Shown here one piece after another: positions 33,743 to 42,441 of a DNA stretch of 64,000 nt (within the stretch, counting starts at the first letter, position 1; each line of letters opens with the position of its first letter). A model generated the notes under the pieces. That model did not search any database and was not told the origin of the DNA. It was given only the letters and a program-made list of their open reading frames with translations. The translations under genes and the position numbers were made by a program. The DNA comes from Sphingomonas sp. UBA978 (GTDB lineage: Bacteria > Pseudomonadota > Alphaproteobacteria > Sphingomonadales > Sphingomonadaceae): assembly GCF_002292295.1 (NCBI RefSeq), contig NZ_DBBS01000002.1:62001-126000 (forward strand), in the 5' to 3' direction.

Positions 33743-35205
33743 AGCGTCACACCTCGTTTCCAGATCGCGATCTCGCGCTCGTCGTTGGTTTCCGCCGCGG
33801 TCGGCGCCCCCGATGCGATCGCGCAGATGCGGTCGATCAGCAGCGTCTCGGTGGCGGCGAAGCCGCGGTCGAGCACCGCGCCCGCATCGAAATCGATCCA
33901 GCCCGGCTTGCGCGCGGCGAGATCGGAGTTGGACGCGATCTTCACCGTCGGCACCGGAAAGCCGAGCGGCGTGCCGCGCCCGGTGGTGAACAGGATCGCG
34001 GTCGCGCCCGCCGCCGCCAGCGCGGTGGAGGATACCGCATCGTTGCCCGGCGCCTCCAGCAGGGTCAGGCCATCGGCGCGGATGCGTTCGCCATAGCCGA
34101 TGACGTCGGTGACGATCGCGCGCCCGGCCTTCTGCACCGCGCCGAGCGACTTTTCCTCGAGCGTGGTGATGCCGCCGGCGACGTTGCCGGGGGAGGGATT
34201 CTCGCTGATCGGTTCGCCGTGATCGATGAAATACTGGCGGAAGCCGTTGATGACGCCGACCATCCGGTCGAACACCTGCGGGGTGGCGGCGCGGTCCATC
34301 AGCATCTGTTCGGCGCCGAACATCTCGGGGATTTCGGTGAAGACGACGCGCCCGCCCGCCTCGGCGACGCGGTCGCTGATCCGGCCGACGAGGGGGTTGG
34401 CGGTGAGGCCCGACAGCCCGTCCGACCCGCCGCATTTGACGCCGAGCACCAGCCGGTCGAGCCCGACCGTCTGCCGCGGCGTCGCCGCCTGCGCGGCGAG
34501 TTCGGCGACCAAGGCGCAGCCTTCCTCGACCTCGTCGGTGCTGAACTGCGCGGTGAGGTAGCGGATCGCCGCGTGCCGTTCGGGCGGGATCGCGGCGAGC
34601 AGCTCCTTGACCTGATTCTCCTCGCAGCCCAGCCCGACGAGCAGCACGCCGCCGGCATTGGGATGGCAGGCGAGGCTGGCGAGGATCGCGCGGACGCCGT
34701 CGAGATCCTGCCCCAGCTGCGAACAGCCGTGCGGATGGGTGAAGGCGTGGACGCCGTCGATCTGCCCGGCGAGCGCGGCGCCCGCCTGCTTGGCGATCCG
34801 CTCGGCGGTGCGCGCGACGCAGCCGACGGTGGGCAGGATCCAGATTTCGTTGCGCGTGCCGACGCGGCCGTCGGCGCGGACATAGCCTTCGAAGGTCGCG
34901 GTGGTGCGCGCGTCGGCGACCGGCGGCGCCTTCGGATCGTAGGTGTAGGTGCCGGTGCCGGACAGGCCGGTCGCGAGATTGTCGCTGTGGACGTGCTCGC
35001 CGGGCGCGATCGCGCGGCGGGCGCGGCCGATCGGAAAGCCGAACTTGATGACCGGGCCGTCCGGATCGATCGGGGTCAGCGCGACCTTGTGGCCGCGGGG
35101 TACGTCCGCGGTCAGGACGACATCGGCGACGGTGTCGCCGGCATGCCCGTCTTCGAGCAGCGTCGCAACGCTGTCGCCGGACGCGATCGTGAGCGCCTTG
35201 GTCAT
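33739..35205 (-). CDS. uxaA: Altronate dehydratase
   Basis: 488 residues; dehydrates D-altronate to 2-keto-3-deoxygluconate. N-terminal SAF domain (about 1-90) ends near HVHSDNLAT. The main domain has FEGYVRADGRVGTRNEIWILPTVGC, HAFTHPHGCSQLG, LGLGCEENQ and the Fe/metal-binding region LGVKCGGSDGLSGLTANP. Start at 35205 has GAGAGGA upstream; 35250 is a longer in-frame alternative that would include the operator. First gene of the minus-strand operon, divergent from the LacI regulator. Confidence 0.95.
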   Translation of the reverse strand: MTKALTIASGDSVATLLEDGHAGDTVADVVLTADVPRGHKVALTPIDPDGPVIKFGFPIGRARRAIAPGEHVHSDNLATGLSGTGTYTYDPKAPPVADARTTATFEGYVRADGRVGTRNEIWILPTVGCVARTAERIAKQAGAALAGQIDGVHAFTHPHGCSQLGQDLDGVRAILASLACHPNAGGVLLVGLGCEENQVKELLAAIPPERHAAIRYLTAQFSTDEVEEGCALVAELAAQAATPRQTVGLDRLVLGVKCGGSDGLSGLTANPLVGRISDRVAEAGGRVVFTEIPEMFGAEQMLMDRAATPQVFDRMVGVINGFRQYFIDHGEPISENPSPGNVAGGITTLEEKSLGAVQKAGRAIVTDVIGYGERIRADGLTLLEAPGNDAVSSTALAAAGATAILFTTGRGTPLGFPVPTVKIASNSDLAARKPGWIDFDAGAVLDRGFAATETLLIDRICAIASGAPTAAETNDEREIAIWKRGVTL

Positions 35206-35229
35206 GTATCCTCTCTCGTCCCGCAATCT

Positions 35230-35243
35230 GGGAACCGGTGTCA
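35230..35243 (-). promoter_or_regulatory. Candidate LacI-type operator upstream of uxaA
   Basis: Minus-strand TGACACCGGTTCCC, 24 bp before the uxaA ATG and in the uxaA-lacI divergent region, so it could also serve autoregulation. The CCGG centre is typical of LacI-family sites. Confidence 0.68.
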
Positions 35244-35333
35244 AACTCATGGCCTACGGACGGCGCGAGCGCAAGGTCGACGCGCCGGGCGGCGCACTGG
35301 CGGATCGCGAAACCCGCGTCTATCGTGCCCGCC

Positions 35334-36365
35334 ATGCGCAAGACCGGACAGCCGACGATCAACGATGTGGCCCGGATCGCGGGCGTGTCCAAGAAGACGG
35401 TGAGCCGGGTCATCAACCGCTCGCCGCTGCTCAACGACGACACGCGCAAGCGCGTCGAGGAGGTGATCGGCGACCTCGGCTATATCCCCAATCCGCAGGC
35501 GCGCGCGCTGGCGCTGCGCCGCAACTTCCTGATCGGCCTCGTCCACGACAATCCCAATGCGCAGACGGTGATGAACGTCCAGCAGGGCATGCTGGAGGCG
35601 CTGCACGATACCGAATTCGAGATGGTGGTGCGGCCGGTCGATCGCGGATCGGCGACGATGCTGGAGGATCTGCGCCACTTCCTCGAACGCCAGCGCCTGT
35701 TCGGGGTGCTGCTGATGCCGCCGATCAGCGAGAACGACAGCGTCGCCAGGCTCTGCGTCGATATCGGTTGCCGCTACGTCCGGATGGGATCGGCGGCGCT
35801 CGACGGGCCGGCGCACATGGTCGCCTCCAACGATCGCGAGGCGGTGCATGCGGCGACCGACTATCTGATCGCGCAGGGGCACAAGAGGATCGGCTTCGTC
35901 GGCGGGCCGCACGGCTTCCGCTCGGCGCGCGAACGGCGCGCGGGGTTCGAGGAGGCGCTGGCCGCCGCCGGCATCGCGCTGCCGCGCAGCATGATCGCCG
36001 ACGGCAATTACACGTTCGAATCCGGGCTGGTCGCCGCCGAGCGCCTGCTCGACGTGATCCCGCGGCCGACCGCGATCTTCTCGAGCAACGACGAGATGGC
36101 GGCGGGCGTCATCCATGCCGCCCGCCAGCGCAATCTGGACATCCCGCGCGACCTGTCGATCATCGGTTTCGACGACACGCCGATCGCCGCGCACGTCTGG
36201 CCGCCGCTGACGACGGTGCGCTGGCCGATCGCGTCGATGGCGCGCTCCGCCGCGCTCAAGCTGATCGCGGGCGAACAGGAGGGCGAGGCGGACGTCGAGG
36301 AGCCGTCGCTGTTCCTGTCGACGCTTATCCGCCGAAGCTCGGTCGCCTCGCCGCCGGGCGGGTGA
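35334..36365 (+). CDS. LacI-family transcriptional regulator of the uronate genes
   Basis: 343 residues. The N-terminal helix-turn-helix TINDVARIAGVSKKTVSRVI and hinge helix NPQARALALRR are textbook LacI. The periplasmic-binding-like sensor domain follows: LIGLVHDNPNA, GVLLMPP, HKRIGFVGGP, PTAIFSSNDEMAAGV, LSIIGFDDTPIA. Its position between uxaA and uxaC and the repeated operator nearby suggest local control, with a uronate or KDG as inducer (inference). ATG 35334 is chosen because it starts directly before the DNA-binding domain; an upstream ATG at 35238 would add 32 unconserved residues. Confidence 0.93.
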   Translation: MRKTGQPTINDVARIAGVSKKTVSRVINRSPLLNDDTRKRVEEVIGDLGYIPNPQARALALRRNFLIGLVHDNPNAQTVMNVQQGMLEALHDTEFEMVVRPVDRGSATMLEDLRHFLERQRLFGVLLMPPISENDSVARLCVDIGCRYVRMGSAALDGPAHMVASNDREAVHAATDYLIAQGHKRIGFVGGPHGFRSARERRAGFEEALAAAGIALPRSMIADGNYTFESGLVAAERLLDVIPRPTAIFSSNDEMAAGVIHAARQRNLDIPRDLSIIGFDDTPIAAHVWPPLTTVRWPIASMARSAALKLIAGEQEGEADVEEPSLFLSTLIRRSSVASPPGG

Positions 36366-36395
36366 CCCCGTGCCGGCGCGGATTCGGAATGACGG

Positions 36396-36424
36396 TTGCA
36401 CGGATATCTGACACCGGTTACCAG
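36396..36424 (+). promoter_or_regulatory. Candidate uxaC promoter with LacI-type operator
   Basis: TTGCAC (36396-36401) and TACCAG (36419-36424) with a 17-bp spacer. The operator TGACACCGGTTACC (36409-36422) covers the spacer end and -10. It lies 40 bp before the uxaC start. The operator match is strong and the promoter boxes are moderate. Confidence 0.6.
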
Positions 36425-36462
36425 ATTGGTGATCGCCAGAAACGACGGAGAGGACCAAGGCT

Positions 36463-37932
36463 GTGACGCGGCGTCTCGAACTGCACCCCGACCGGCTGTT
36501 GCCCGCCGACCCGACCACGCGCGCGATCGCGCGGGCGCTCTATGCCACGGTCGCCGATGCGGCGATCGTCAGCCCGCACGGCCATACCGATCCGGTCTGG
36601 TTCGCGGAGAACGCCAACTGGACCGACGCGACGACCTTGCTGCTCGCGCCCGATCATTATCTCTACCGCATGCTCTACAGCCAGGGCGTCGACCTCGACG
36701 CGCTCGCGATCCCGCGGCGCGACGGCGTGCCGGCGACCGATACCCGCGCGGCGTGGCGCGTGCTGGCGGACCATTACCATCTGTTCCGCGGCACCCCGTC
36801 GCGGATGTGGCTCGACCACGTCTTCAGCGAGGTGTTCGGCCTCGACGTCGCGTTCGAACCCGCCACCGCCGATCTGTATTTCGACGCGATCGGCGAAAAG
36901 CTGGCGACCGAGGCGTTCCGCCCGCGCGCGCTGTTCGACCGCTTCCGCATCGACTTCCTCGCCACCACCGAAGGCGCGCACGACAGCCTCGATGCGCACC
37001 GGCGCATCCGCGACAGCGGCTGGGACGGCCGCGTCGTCACCACCTATCGCCCCGACGGCGTCATCGACGTCGAGCATGAGCAATTCGCCGGGGCTATGCG
37101 GCGCTTCGCCGAACTGACCGGCGAGGACGTCTACAGCTGGCAGGGCTATCTCGCCGCGCATCGCAAGCGTCGCGCCGATTTCCGCGCCGCGGGCGCGACC
37201 GCGACCGATCACGGCCACCCGACCGCGGCGACCGCTAACCTCTCCACGCCCGCATGCGAGGCGCTGTTCGCGCGCATCACCGGTAACGACTGGACGCCGG
37301 CCGACGCCGAGCTGTTCCGCGCGCAGATGCTGACCGAGATGGCGGGAATGAGCGTCGAGGACGGCATGGTCATGCAGATCCACCCCGGCAGCGTGCGCAA
37401 CCACAATGCCGGCCTGTTCGCCAGCCACGGGCGCGACAAGGGCGCGGACATTCCGGGGCGGACGGATTACGTCCACGGCCTGAAACCCCTGCTCGACCGG
37501 TTCGGCACCTCGACCGATCTGTCGATCATCCTCTTCACGCTCGACGAGAGCGTCTACGCCCGCGAACTGGCGCCGCTGGCGGGCCATTATCCATGCCTGA
37601 AGCTGGGGCCGAGCTGGTGGTTCCACGACAGTCCGGAGGGCATGCGCCGGTTCCGCGAGATGACGACCGAAACCGCGGGCTTCTACAACACCGTCGGCTT
37701 CAACGACGATACCCGCGCCTTCCTCTCGATCCCGGCGCGGCACGACGTCGCGCGGCGGATCGACTGCGGCTTCCTCGCCCGCCTCGTCGCCGAGCACCGG
37801 CTGGAGGATTGGGAAGCGGCGGAGCTGGCGCAGGAATTGACCAGCGGGCTCGTCCGCCGTGCCTATCGCATCGACGACGGTGCTGATAAAGGCGTGGGAA
37901 GCCGTTCCAATATTTGCAACATCGCCGCCTGA
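36463..37932 (+). CDS. uxaC: Uronate isomerase
   Basis: 489 residues of the amidohydrolase superfamily. Interconverts galacturonate/tagaturonate and glucuronate/fructuronate. Conserved metal site SPHGHTDPVWFAEN near residue 36; then MWLDHVFSEVFG, FLATTEGAHDSLDAH, and GMVMQIHPGSVRNHN and KLGPSWWFHDSPEGM. The C-terminus runs about 19 residues past the usual end at RRAYRI, and the DNA of that tail contains a palindrome (37895-37910). GTG start with the operator 40 bp upstream. First gene of the + strand uronate run. Confidence 0.95.
   Translation: MTRRLELHPDRLLPADPTTRAIARALYATVADAAIVSPHGHTDPVWFAENANWTDATTLLLAPDHYLYRMLYSQGVDLDALAIPRRDGVPATDTRAAWRVLADHYHLFRGTPSRMWLDHVFSEVFGLDVAFEPATADLYFDAIGEKLATEAFRPRALFDRFRIDFLATTEGAHDSLDAHRRIRDSGWDGRVVTTYRPDGVIDVEHEQFAGAMRRFAELTGEDVYSWQGYLAAHRKRRADFRAAGATATDHGHPTAATANLSTPACEALFARITGNDWTPADAELFRAQMLTEMAGMSVEDGMVMQIHPGSVRNHNAGLFASHGRDKGADIPGRTDYVHGLKPLLDRFGTSTDLSIILFTLDESVYARELAPLAGHYPCLKLGPSWWFHDSPEGMRRFREMTTETAGFYNTVGFNDDTRAFLSIPARHDVARRIDCGFLARLVAEHRLEDWEAAELAQELTSGLVRRAYRIDDGADKGVGSRSNICNIAA
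37895..37910 (+). promoter_or_regulatory. Palindrome in the 3' tail of uxaC, possible kduI operator
   Basis: TGGGAAGCCGTTCCAA, a GGAA-N4-TTCC palindrome 49 bp before the kduI start. It resembles sugar-acid LacI sites in form but not the TGACACCGGTTNCC sequence. Function is speculative. Confidence 0.3.
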
Positions 37933-37959
37933 CCGCGGCAGCCAACGTCCGGAGTCCTC

Positions 37960-38799
37960 ATGTTCGACCGCACCTATTACGCCACGCATCCCGACATGAT
38001 GGAGTGCGTCTCCAACGACGAACTACGCGATCGCTACCTGATCCAGAACCTGTTCCGCGCCGGTGAATGCGTGCTCAACTACACGCATGCCGACCGTTTC
38101 GTGATCGGAGGCGTCCATGTCGAGAGCGGTTCGGTCGCGCTGCCCGCACAGGAAGAGCCGGCGTCGGCCAAGGGCCACCCGTTCCTCGAGCGGCGCGAGC
38201 TGGCGATCGTCAACGTGTCGAACGTCGAAGGCACCGTGACCGTCGATGGCGAGACGTTCAGCCTTGGCAACAAGGACTGCCTATACGTCACGATGGGCGC
38301 GACGGACGTCCAGTTTTCGGGCGACGGCGCCCGTTTCTATCTGGCGTCCTGCCCGGCGCACAAGGCGTTCCAGACGCGCAAGCTGTCGATCGCCGACGCC
38401 AATGCGCTGGAGCGCGGCAGCCTCGAGGAATCGAACGAGCGCACGATCTTCCAGCTCGTCATTCCCGGCGTCTGCGACAGCGCGCAGCTGGTGATGGGCC
38501 TGACCGTGCTCAAGCCCGGTTCGGTGTGGAACACGATGCCGCCGCACATCCACGAGCGGCGCAGCGAGATCTATTTCTACTTCGAGCTGGACGGCCCGAA
38601 CGACCGCGTCATGCACTTCATGGGTGAGGGCGAGGCGATGCGGCACATCGTCGTCGCCAACGAGGAATCGGTGATCTCGCCGCCCTGGTCGATCCACATG
38701 GGCTCGGGCACCAAGGCCTATGCCTTCATCTGGGCGATGGCGGGCGAGAACCAGGATTATACCGACATGAACGTGCTGGATATCTGCCAGCTGGCTTAA
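37960..38799 (+). CDS. kduI: 5-dehydro-4-deoxy-D-glucuronate isomerase
   Basis: Cupin-fold zinc enzyme, 279 residues, converting 5-keto-4-deoxyuronate from unsaturated pectin or glycan oligomers to 2,5-diketo-3-deoxygluconate. Zinc ligands are in the segment NTMPPHIHERRSEIYFYFEL (two His and Glu) and a later His in PPWSIHMGSG. The start MFDRTYYATHPDMM is almost invariant in the family, and CGGAG is six bases upstream. With KduD it brings unsaturated uronates into the KDG pool. Confidence 0.97.
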   Translation: MFDRTYYATHPDMMECVSNDELRDRYLIQNLFRAGECVLNYTHADRFVIGGVHVESGSVALPAQEEPASAKGHPFLERRELAIVNVSNVEGTVTVDGETFSLGNKDCLYVTMGATDVQFSGDGARFYLASCPAHKAFQTRKLSIADANALERGSLEESNERTIFQLVIPGVCDSAQLVMGLTVLKPGSVWNTMPPHIHERRSEIYFYFELDGPNDRVMHFMGEGEAMRHIVVANEESVISPPWSIHMGSGTKAYAFIWAMAGENQDYTDMNVLDICQLA

Positions 38800-38810
38800 G
38801 CCGTCGTTCG

Positions 38811-38996
38811 CTCCCCTCCCTGCAAGGGAGGGGGCGGGGGTGGGTCGTGTCCGGGTGGTATGGCGGCCCCAATGCGCGCTGAGCCGCAGCGCGAGCACAC
38901 CACCCATCACCGGGTGGATCATGCCCCCGGCATAATCCAGAAATGCCCGGGGGGCATTTCAACCCGAGTGATCCTCCCTGGCAGGGAGGGGAGGAG
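38811..38996. repeat. Palindromic repeat region between kduI and kduD
   Basis: Two related inverted units, CCCTCCC-TGCAA-GGGAGGG (38814-38832) and CCTCCCTGGCAGGGAGG (38974-38990), bracket about 140 bp. The region includes a perfect hairpin AAATGCCC-GGG-GGGCATTT (38941-38959) and CACCCATCACCGGGTG. The right unit runs into the kduD ribosome-binding site (AGGAG 38992-38996). The whole kduI-kduD gap of 203 bp is occupied by it. Confidence 0.75.
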
Positions 38997-39002
38997 AAGA
39001 TG

Positions 39003-39755
39003 ATGAATCCCTTCGATCTGTCCGGCAAGGTCGCCATCGTCACCGGTGCCAACACCGGTATTGGCCAGGCGATCGCCGTCGCGCTGGCCGCCGCCGGGGC
39101 CGATGTCGCCTGCGTCGGCCGTACCCCGGCCGAGGACACCGTCGCGCGGATCCGCGCGCTCGGCCGGAAGGCGGAGATCGTCTCCGCCGATCTGTCGTCG
39201 ATCGAACCGGTCGGCCGGGTGGTCGACGAGACGGTGGCGAAGCTCGGCGGGCTCGACATCCTCGTCAACAATGCCGGCATCATCCGCCGCGCCGATGCGG
39301 TGGACTTCACCGAGGAGGATTGGGACGCAGTCGTCGATACCAACCTGAAATCGGTGTTCTTCCTCTGCCAGGCGGCGGGGCGGCACATGATCGCCAACGG
39401 TGGCGGCAAGATCATCAACATCGCCTCGATGCTGACGTTCCAGGGCGGTATCCGCGTGCCGAGCTATACCGCGTCGAAGAGCGGCATCGGCGGCCTGACC
39501 AAGCTGCTCGCCAACGAATGGGCGGGCAAGGGCATCAACGTCAACGCGATCGCGCCGGGCTATATCGCGACCAACAACACCGCGGCGCTGCAGGCGGACG
39601 AGACGCGCAACAAGGCGATCCTCGACCGTATTCCCGCAGGGAAATGGGGCGATGCCGACGACCTCGGCGGGGCGGCGGTGTTCCTGGCGAGCCGCGCGGC
39701 GGATTACGTGCAGGGGCATATCCTCGCGGTCGACGGCGGCTGGCTGGCGCGGTGA
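39003..39755 (+). CDS. kduD: 2-dehydro-3-deoxy-D-gluconate 5-dehydrogenase
   Basis: Classical short-chain dehydrogenase of 250 residues. Cofactor motif TGANTGIG near residue 15, NNAGI near 89, catalytic Ser in NIASM and YTASKSG with Tyr and Lys. It reduces 2,5-diketo-3-deoxygluconate to KDG. ATG at 39003 has AGGAG six bases upstream; the ATG at 39000 is too close to it. The C-terminal AVDGGWLAR is usual for KduD. Confidence 0.93.
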   Translation: MNPFDLSGKVAIVTGANTGIGQAIAVALAAAGADVACVGRTPAEDTVARIRALGRKAEIVSADLSSIEPVGRVVDETVAKLGGLDILVNNAGIIRRADAVDFTEEDWDAVVDTNLKSVFFLCQAAGRHMIANGGGKIINIASMLTFQGGIRVPSYTASKSGIGGLTKLLANEWAGKGINVNAIAPGYIATNNTAALQADETRNKAILDRIPAGKWGDADDLGGAAVFLASRAADYVQGHILAVDGGWLAR

Positions 39756-39771
39756 CAGAATAAGGGGCTGA

Positions 39772-39853
39772 CCTCACCCTTCGCCGCCTTCGGCGTCTTT
39801 TCCCTCTCCCGCCGGGAGAGGGAGGGAGGCGCGAAGCGCCGGAAGGGTGAGGG
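39772..39853. repeat. Intergenic palindromic repeat, family A copy 2
   Basis: CTCACCCTTCGCCGCCTTCGG ends opposite CGAAGCGCCGGAAGGGTGAG, enclosing hairpin CCCTCTCCC-GCC-GGGAGAGGG. It sits inside the uronate run between kduD and kdgK, so it is probably transcribed and folded in the mRNA. Confidence 0.8.
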
Positions 39854-39875
39854 CAGCGGACATGGGAGAGATACG

Positions 39876-40886
39876 GTGGCCAAGTTCCTGGCGTTCGGCG
39901 AGATCATGTTGCGGTTGTCGCCGCCGGGGCGCGAGCTGCTGCTCCAGACGCCCAGATTCGACGTATGGGTTGCGGGCGCCGAGGCGAACGTCGCCACCGC
40001 GCTCGCCAAGCTCGGCCATGACGTCGGTTTTGCCAGCATGGTGCCGGACAACGACCTCGGCCGCTCCGCCATCGCGACGCTGCGCGGCCATGGCGTCGAT
40101 ACCGCCGCGATCCAGCTCGGCGGCGACCGGATGGGACTGTATTTCGTCACCTCCGGTGCCGGCATGCGTGCGACCGAGGTGATCTACGACCGCGCCTATT
40201 CGTCCTTTGCCGAAGCGCCGGTCGCCGCCTGGGACTGGGACGCGCTGTTCGACGGGGTCGACTGGTTTCACCTGTCGGGGATCACCCCGGCGCTGGGGCC
40301 GGTGCCGGCGAAGAGTGCCATCGCCGCGGTCAGGGCCGCCGCGGCGCGCGGCATTCCGATCTCGTTCGACGGCAATTACCGCGCGAAGCTGTGGGAGCGC
40401 TGGGACAGCGATCCGCGCGGGCTGCTGATGCAGCTGGTCGAGCATGCCGACCTGATGTTCGGCAACCATCGCGATATCGCCTTGCTGCTCGATCGCGATT
40501 TCGGCGGCCATGACGGCGAGGATCGCCGCCGCGATGCCGCCGACGCCGCCTTCGATGCCTTCCCGAAGCTCAAGACGATCGCCTCGACCGCGCGCCATGT
40601 CGAGAATGTCGACCTGCACCGCGTCTCCGCGCGGATCGACACGCGCGACGGCCATGCCCAGACCGAGGAGGTGGTGCTCGCCGGTATCGTCGACCGGATC
40701 GGCGGCGGCGACGCCTTCGCCAGCGGCGTGCTCCACGCGTTGCGCACCGGCGGCGATATCGGGGCGGCGGCGGCGACGGGCCTGGCGCTGACCGCGCTCA
40801 AGCATTCGCTGCCCGGCGATGCCTCGCTGTTCCGGCAGGCGGATATCGACGCCTATCTCGCCGGCGGGCTGGATGTCCGCCGCTAG
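39876..40886 (+). CDS. kdgK: 2-dehydro-3-deoxygluconokinase
   Basis: PfkB-family sugar kinase, 336 residues. It phosphorylates KDG to KDPG, the last shared step before KDPG aldolase, which is not in this window. N-terminal FLAFGEIMLRLSPPG and GGAEANVATALAKLGH-like region (VAGAEANVATALAKLG), substrate segment FDGNYRAKLW and the ATP/anion-hole motif RIGGGDAFASGVLHAL with the catalytic Asp. GTG start with GGGAGAG upstream. The carboxylesterase gene overlaps its end by 14 bp. Confidence 0.93.
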   Translation: MAKFLAFGEIMLRLSPPGRELLLQTPRFDVWVAGAEANVATALAKLGHDVGFASMVPDNDLGRSAIATLRGHGVDTAAIQLGGDRMGLYFVTSGAGMRATEVIYDRAYSSFAEAPVAAWDWDALFDGVDWFHLSGITPALGPVPAKSAIAAVRAAAARGIPISFDGNYRAKLWERWDSDPRGLLMQLVEHADLMFGNHRDIALLLDRDFGGHDGEDRRRDAADAAFDAFPKLKTIASTARHVENVDLHRVSARIDTRDGHAQTEEVVLAGIVDRIGGGDAFASGVLHALRTGGDIGAAAATGLALTALKHSLPGDASLFRQADIDAYLAGGLDVRR

Positions 40887-42441
40887 CGGGGACGGCGACG
40901 GCCTGACCCGCCGCGCCGCGATCGGTGCGGGGGTGGCGACGCTGCTGACGGCCGGCGTGCGGGGGCAGGGGCCGGCGGCGGTGCGCGCCCCGGCGGGCGA
41001 TTTCGTCGGCACCAGCGAGGGCGGCGTCCATGCCTTCCGCGGGATCCGCTACGGCCGCGCCGAGCGGTTCCGCGCGCCGACCCCGGTCGCGCAGCCGGGG
41101 CAGAGCGTGCGCGCGCAGGCGTTCGGTCCGGTCTGTCCACAGAAGGGGCCGTACGGGCCGCAATCCGAGGATTGCCTGTTCCTCAACGTCTGGACCGCCG
41201 CGCCACGCCGGGGCGCGAACCAGCCGGTGATGCTCTACATCCACGGCGGCGCCTATGCGACCGGCAGCGTCACCGATCCGCTGAACGACGGGCAGGCGCT
41301 GGCCGCGCGCGGCGACGTGGTGGTGGTGACGGTCAACCATCGGCTCAACGCGCTCGGCTACCTCTATCTCGCGCGGCTCGACCCGCGCTTTCCCGACAGC
41401 GGCAATGCCGGGCAGCTCGACCTGATCCTCGCGCTCCGCTGGGTGCGCGACAATATCGCGGCGTTCGGCGGCGATCCGGACCGCGTCATGGTGTTCGGCC
41501 AGTCCGGCGGCGGCGCCAAGATCGCGACGATGATGGGGATGGCGGCGGCGAAGGGCCTGTTCCACCGCGCCGCGACGATGAGCGGGCAGCAGGTGACGGC
41601 GTCCGGCCCGCTCAACGCGACCGCGCGGGCCAGGGCGTATCTGGCGCGGCTCGGCGCCGGCTCGGGTATCGGTGACGTCGCGACGCTGCCGGTCGCGAAG
41701 CTGGTCGAGGCGCTCGATGCGACCGATCCGATCCTCGGCGGCGGCGTCTATTTCGGGCCGGTGCTCGATATGCGCTGGCTGACCCGTCACCCGTTCTGGC
41801 CCGATGCCGATCCGCGTGGGCGCGGCATCCCGATGATGCTCGGCAACACGCATGACGAGACGCGCGCGTTCATCCGCCTCGATTCGCCGGCGATGCGCGG
41901 GCTCCGCTGGGACAATCTGGCGGCGCGGATGGCGCCCGAGCTGCGGATCGACATCCTGCCCGAATGGGTGGTCGCGCAATATCGCACGCATTATCCGACG
42001 TGGAGTCCCGTGGACGTCTTCTACGGCGCGACCACCGCGGGGCGCAGCTGGCGCGGGCAGGTGATCGAGGCGGAGGCGCGCGCGACGGCGGGCGTGCCGG
42101 CCCATGTCTATCAGGTCGATTACGGCTCGCGCACCGACCCGCGGCGCGGGGCGTTCCACACGATGGACATCCCGCTGGTGTTCGGCACGCTGGCCGCGAA
42201 GGGATCGGAGACGGGGACCGGCGCGGATGCGCGTACGGCGAGCGCGGCGATGCAGGACCGCTTCGTCGCGTTCGCCAGGACCGGCGATCCCAATCCTGCG
42301 GGCGCGGCGCGCTGGCCCGCCTATACGCTGGACCGGCGTGCGACGATGATCTTCGACGTGCGGTCGCGCGTCGAGCACGATCCGCGGCGCTGGGAACGGG
42401 AGCTGTTCGCGCGCGTGCCGTATATCCAGCCGGGCACCTAG
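40873..42441 (+). CDS. Type-B carboxylesterase, Tat-type leader
   Basis: 522 residues. Leader LTRRAAIGAGVATLLTAG has a twin arginine. Alpha/beta hydrolase features: EDCLFLNVWTAA, oxyanion IHGGAYATGS, nucleophile GQSGGG near residue 217, and the His region GAFHTMDIPLVFG. Such enzymes remove acyl or aryl ester groups. Overlap with kdgK suggests that it serves the uronate pathway, for example de-esterifying modified uronates in the periplasm (inference). ATG 40873 is chosen because it starts just before the leader. Confidence 0.88.
   Translation: MSAASGDGDGLTRRAAIGAGVATLLTAGVRGQGPAAVRAPAGDFVGTSEGGVHAFRGIRYGRAERFRAPTPVAQPGQSVRAQAFGPVCPQKGPYGPQSEDCLFLNVWTAAPRRGANQPVMLYIHGGAYATGSVTDPLNDGQALAARGDVVVVTVNHRLNALGYLYLARLDPRFPDSGNAGQLDLILALRWVRDNIAAFGGDPDRVMVFGQSGGGAKIATMMGMAAAKGLFHRAATMSGQQVTASGPLNATARARAYLARLGAGSGIGDVATLPVAKLVEALDATDPILGGGVYFGPVLDMRWLTRHPFWPDADPRGRGIPMMLGNTHDETRAFIRLDSPAMRGLRWDNLAARMAPELRIDILPEWVVAQYRTHYPTWSPVDVFYGATTAGRSWRGQVIEAEARATAGVPAHVYQVDYGSRTDPRRGAFHTMDIPLVFGTLAAKGSETGTGADARTASAAMQDRFVAFARTGDPNPAGAARWPAYTLDRRATMIFDVRSRVEHDPRRWERELFARVPYIQPGT

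Noticed and set aside
35238..35333. N-terminal extension of the LacI regulator from ATG 35238
   Set aside because: The extension lies across the operator region, shows no conserved features and precedes the usual LacI start at the DNA-binding domain.
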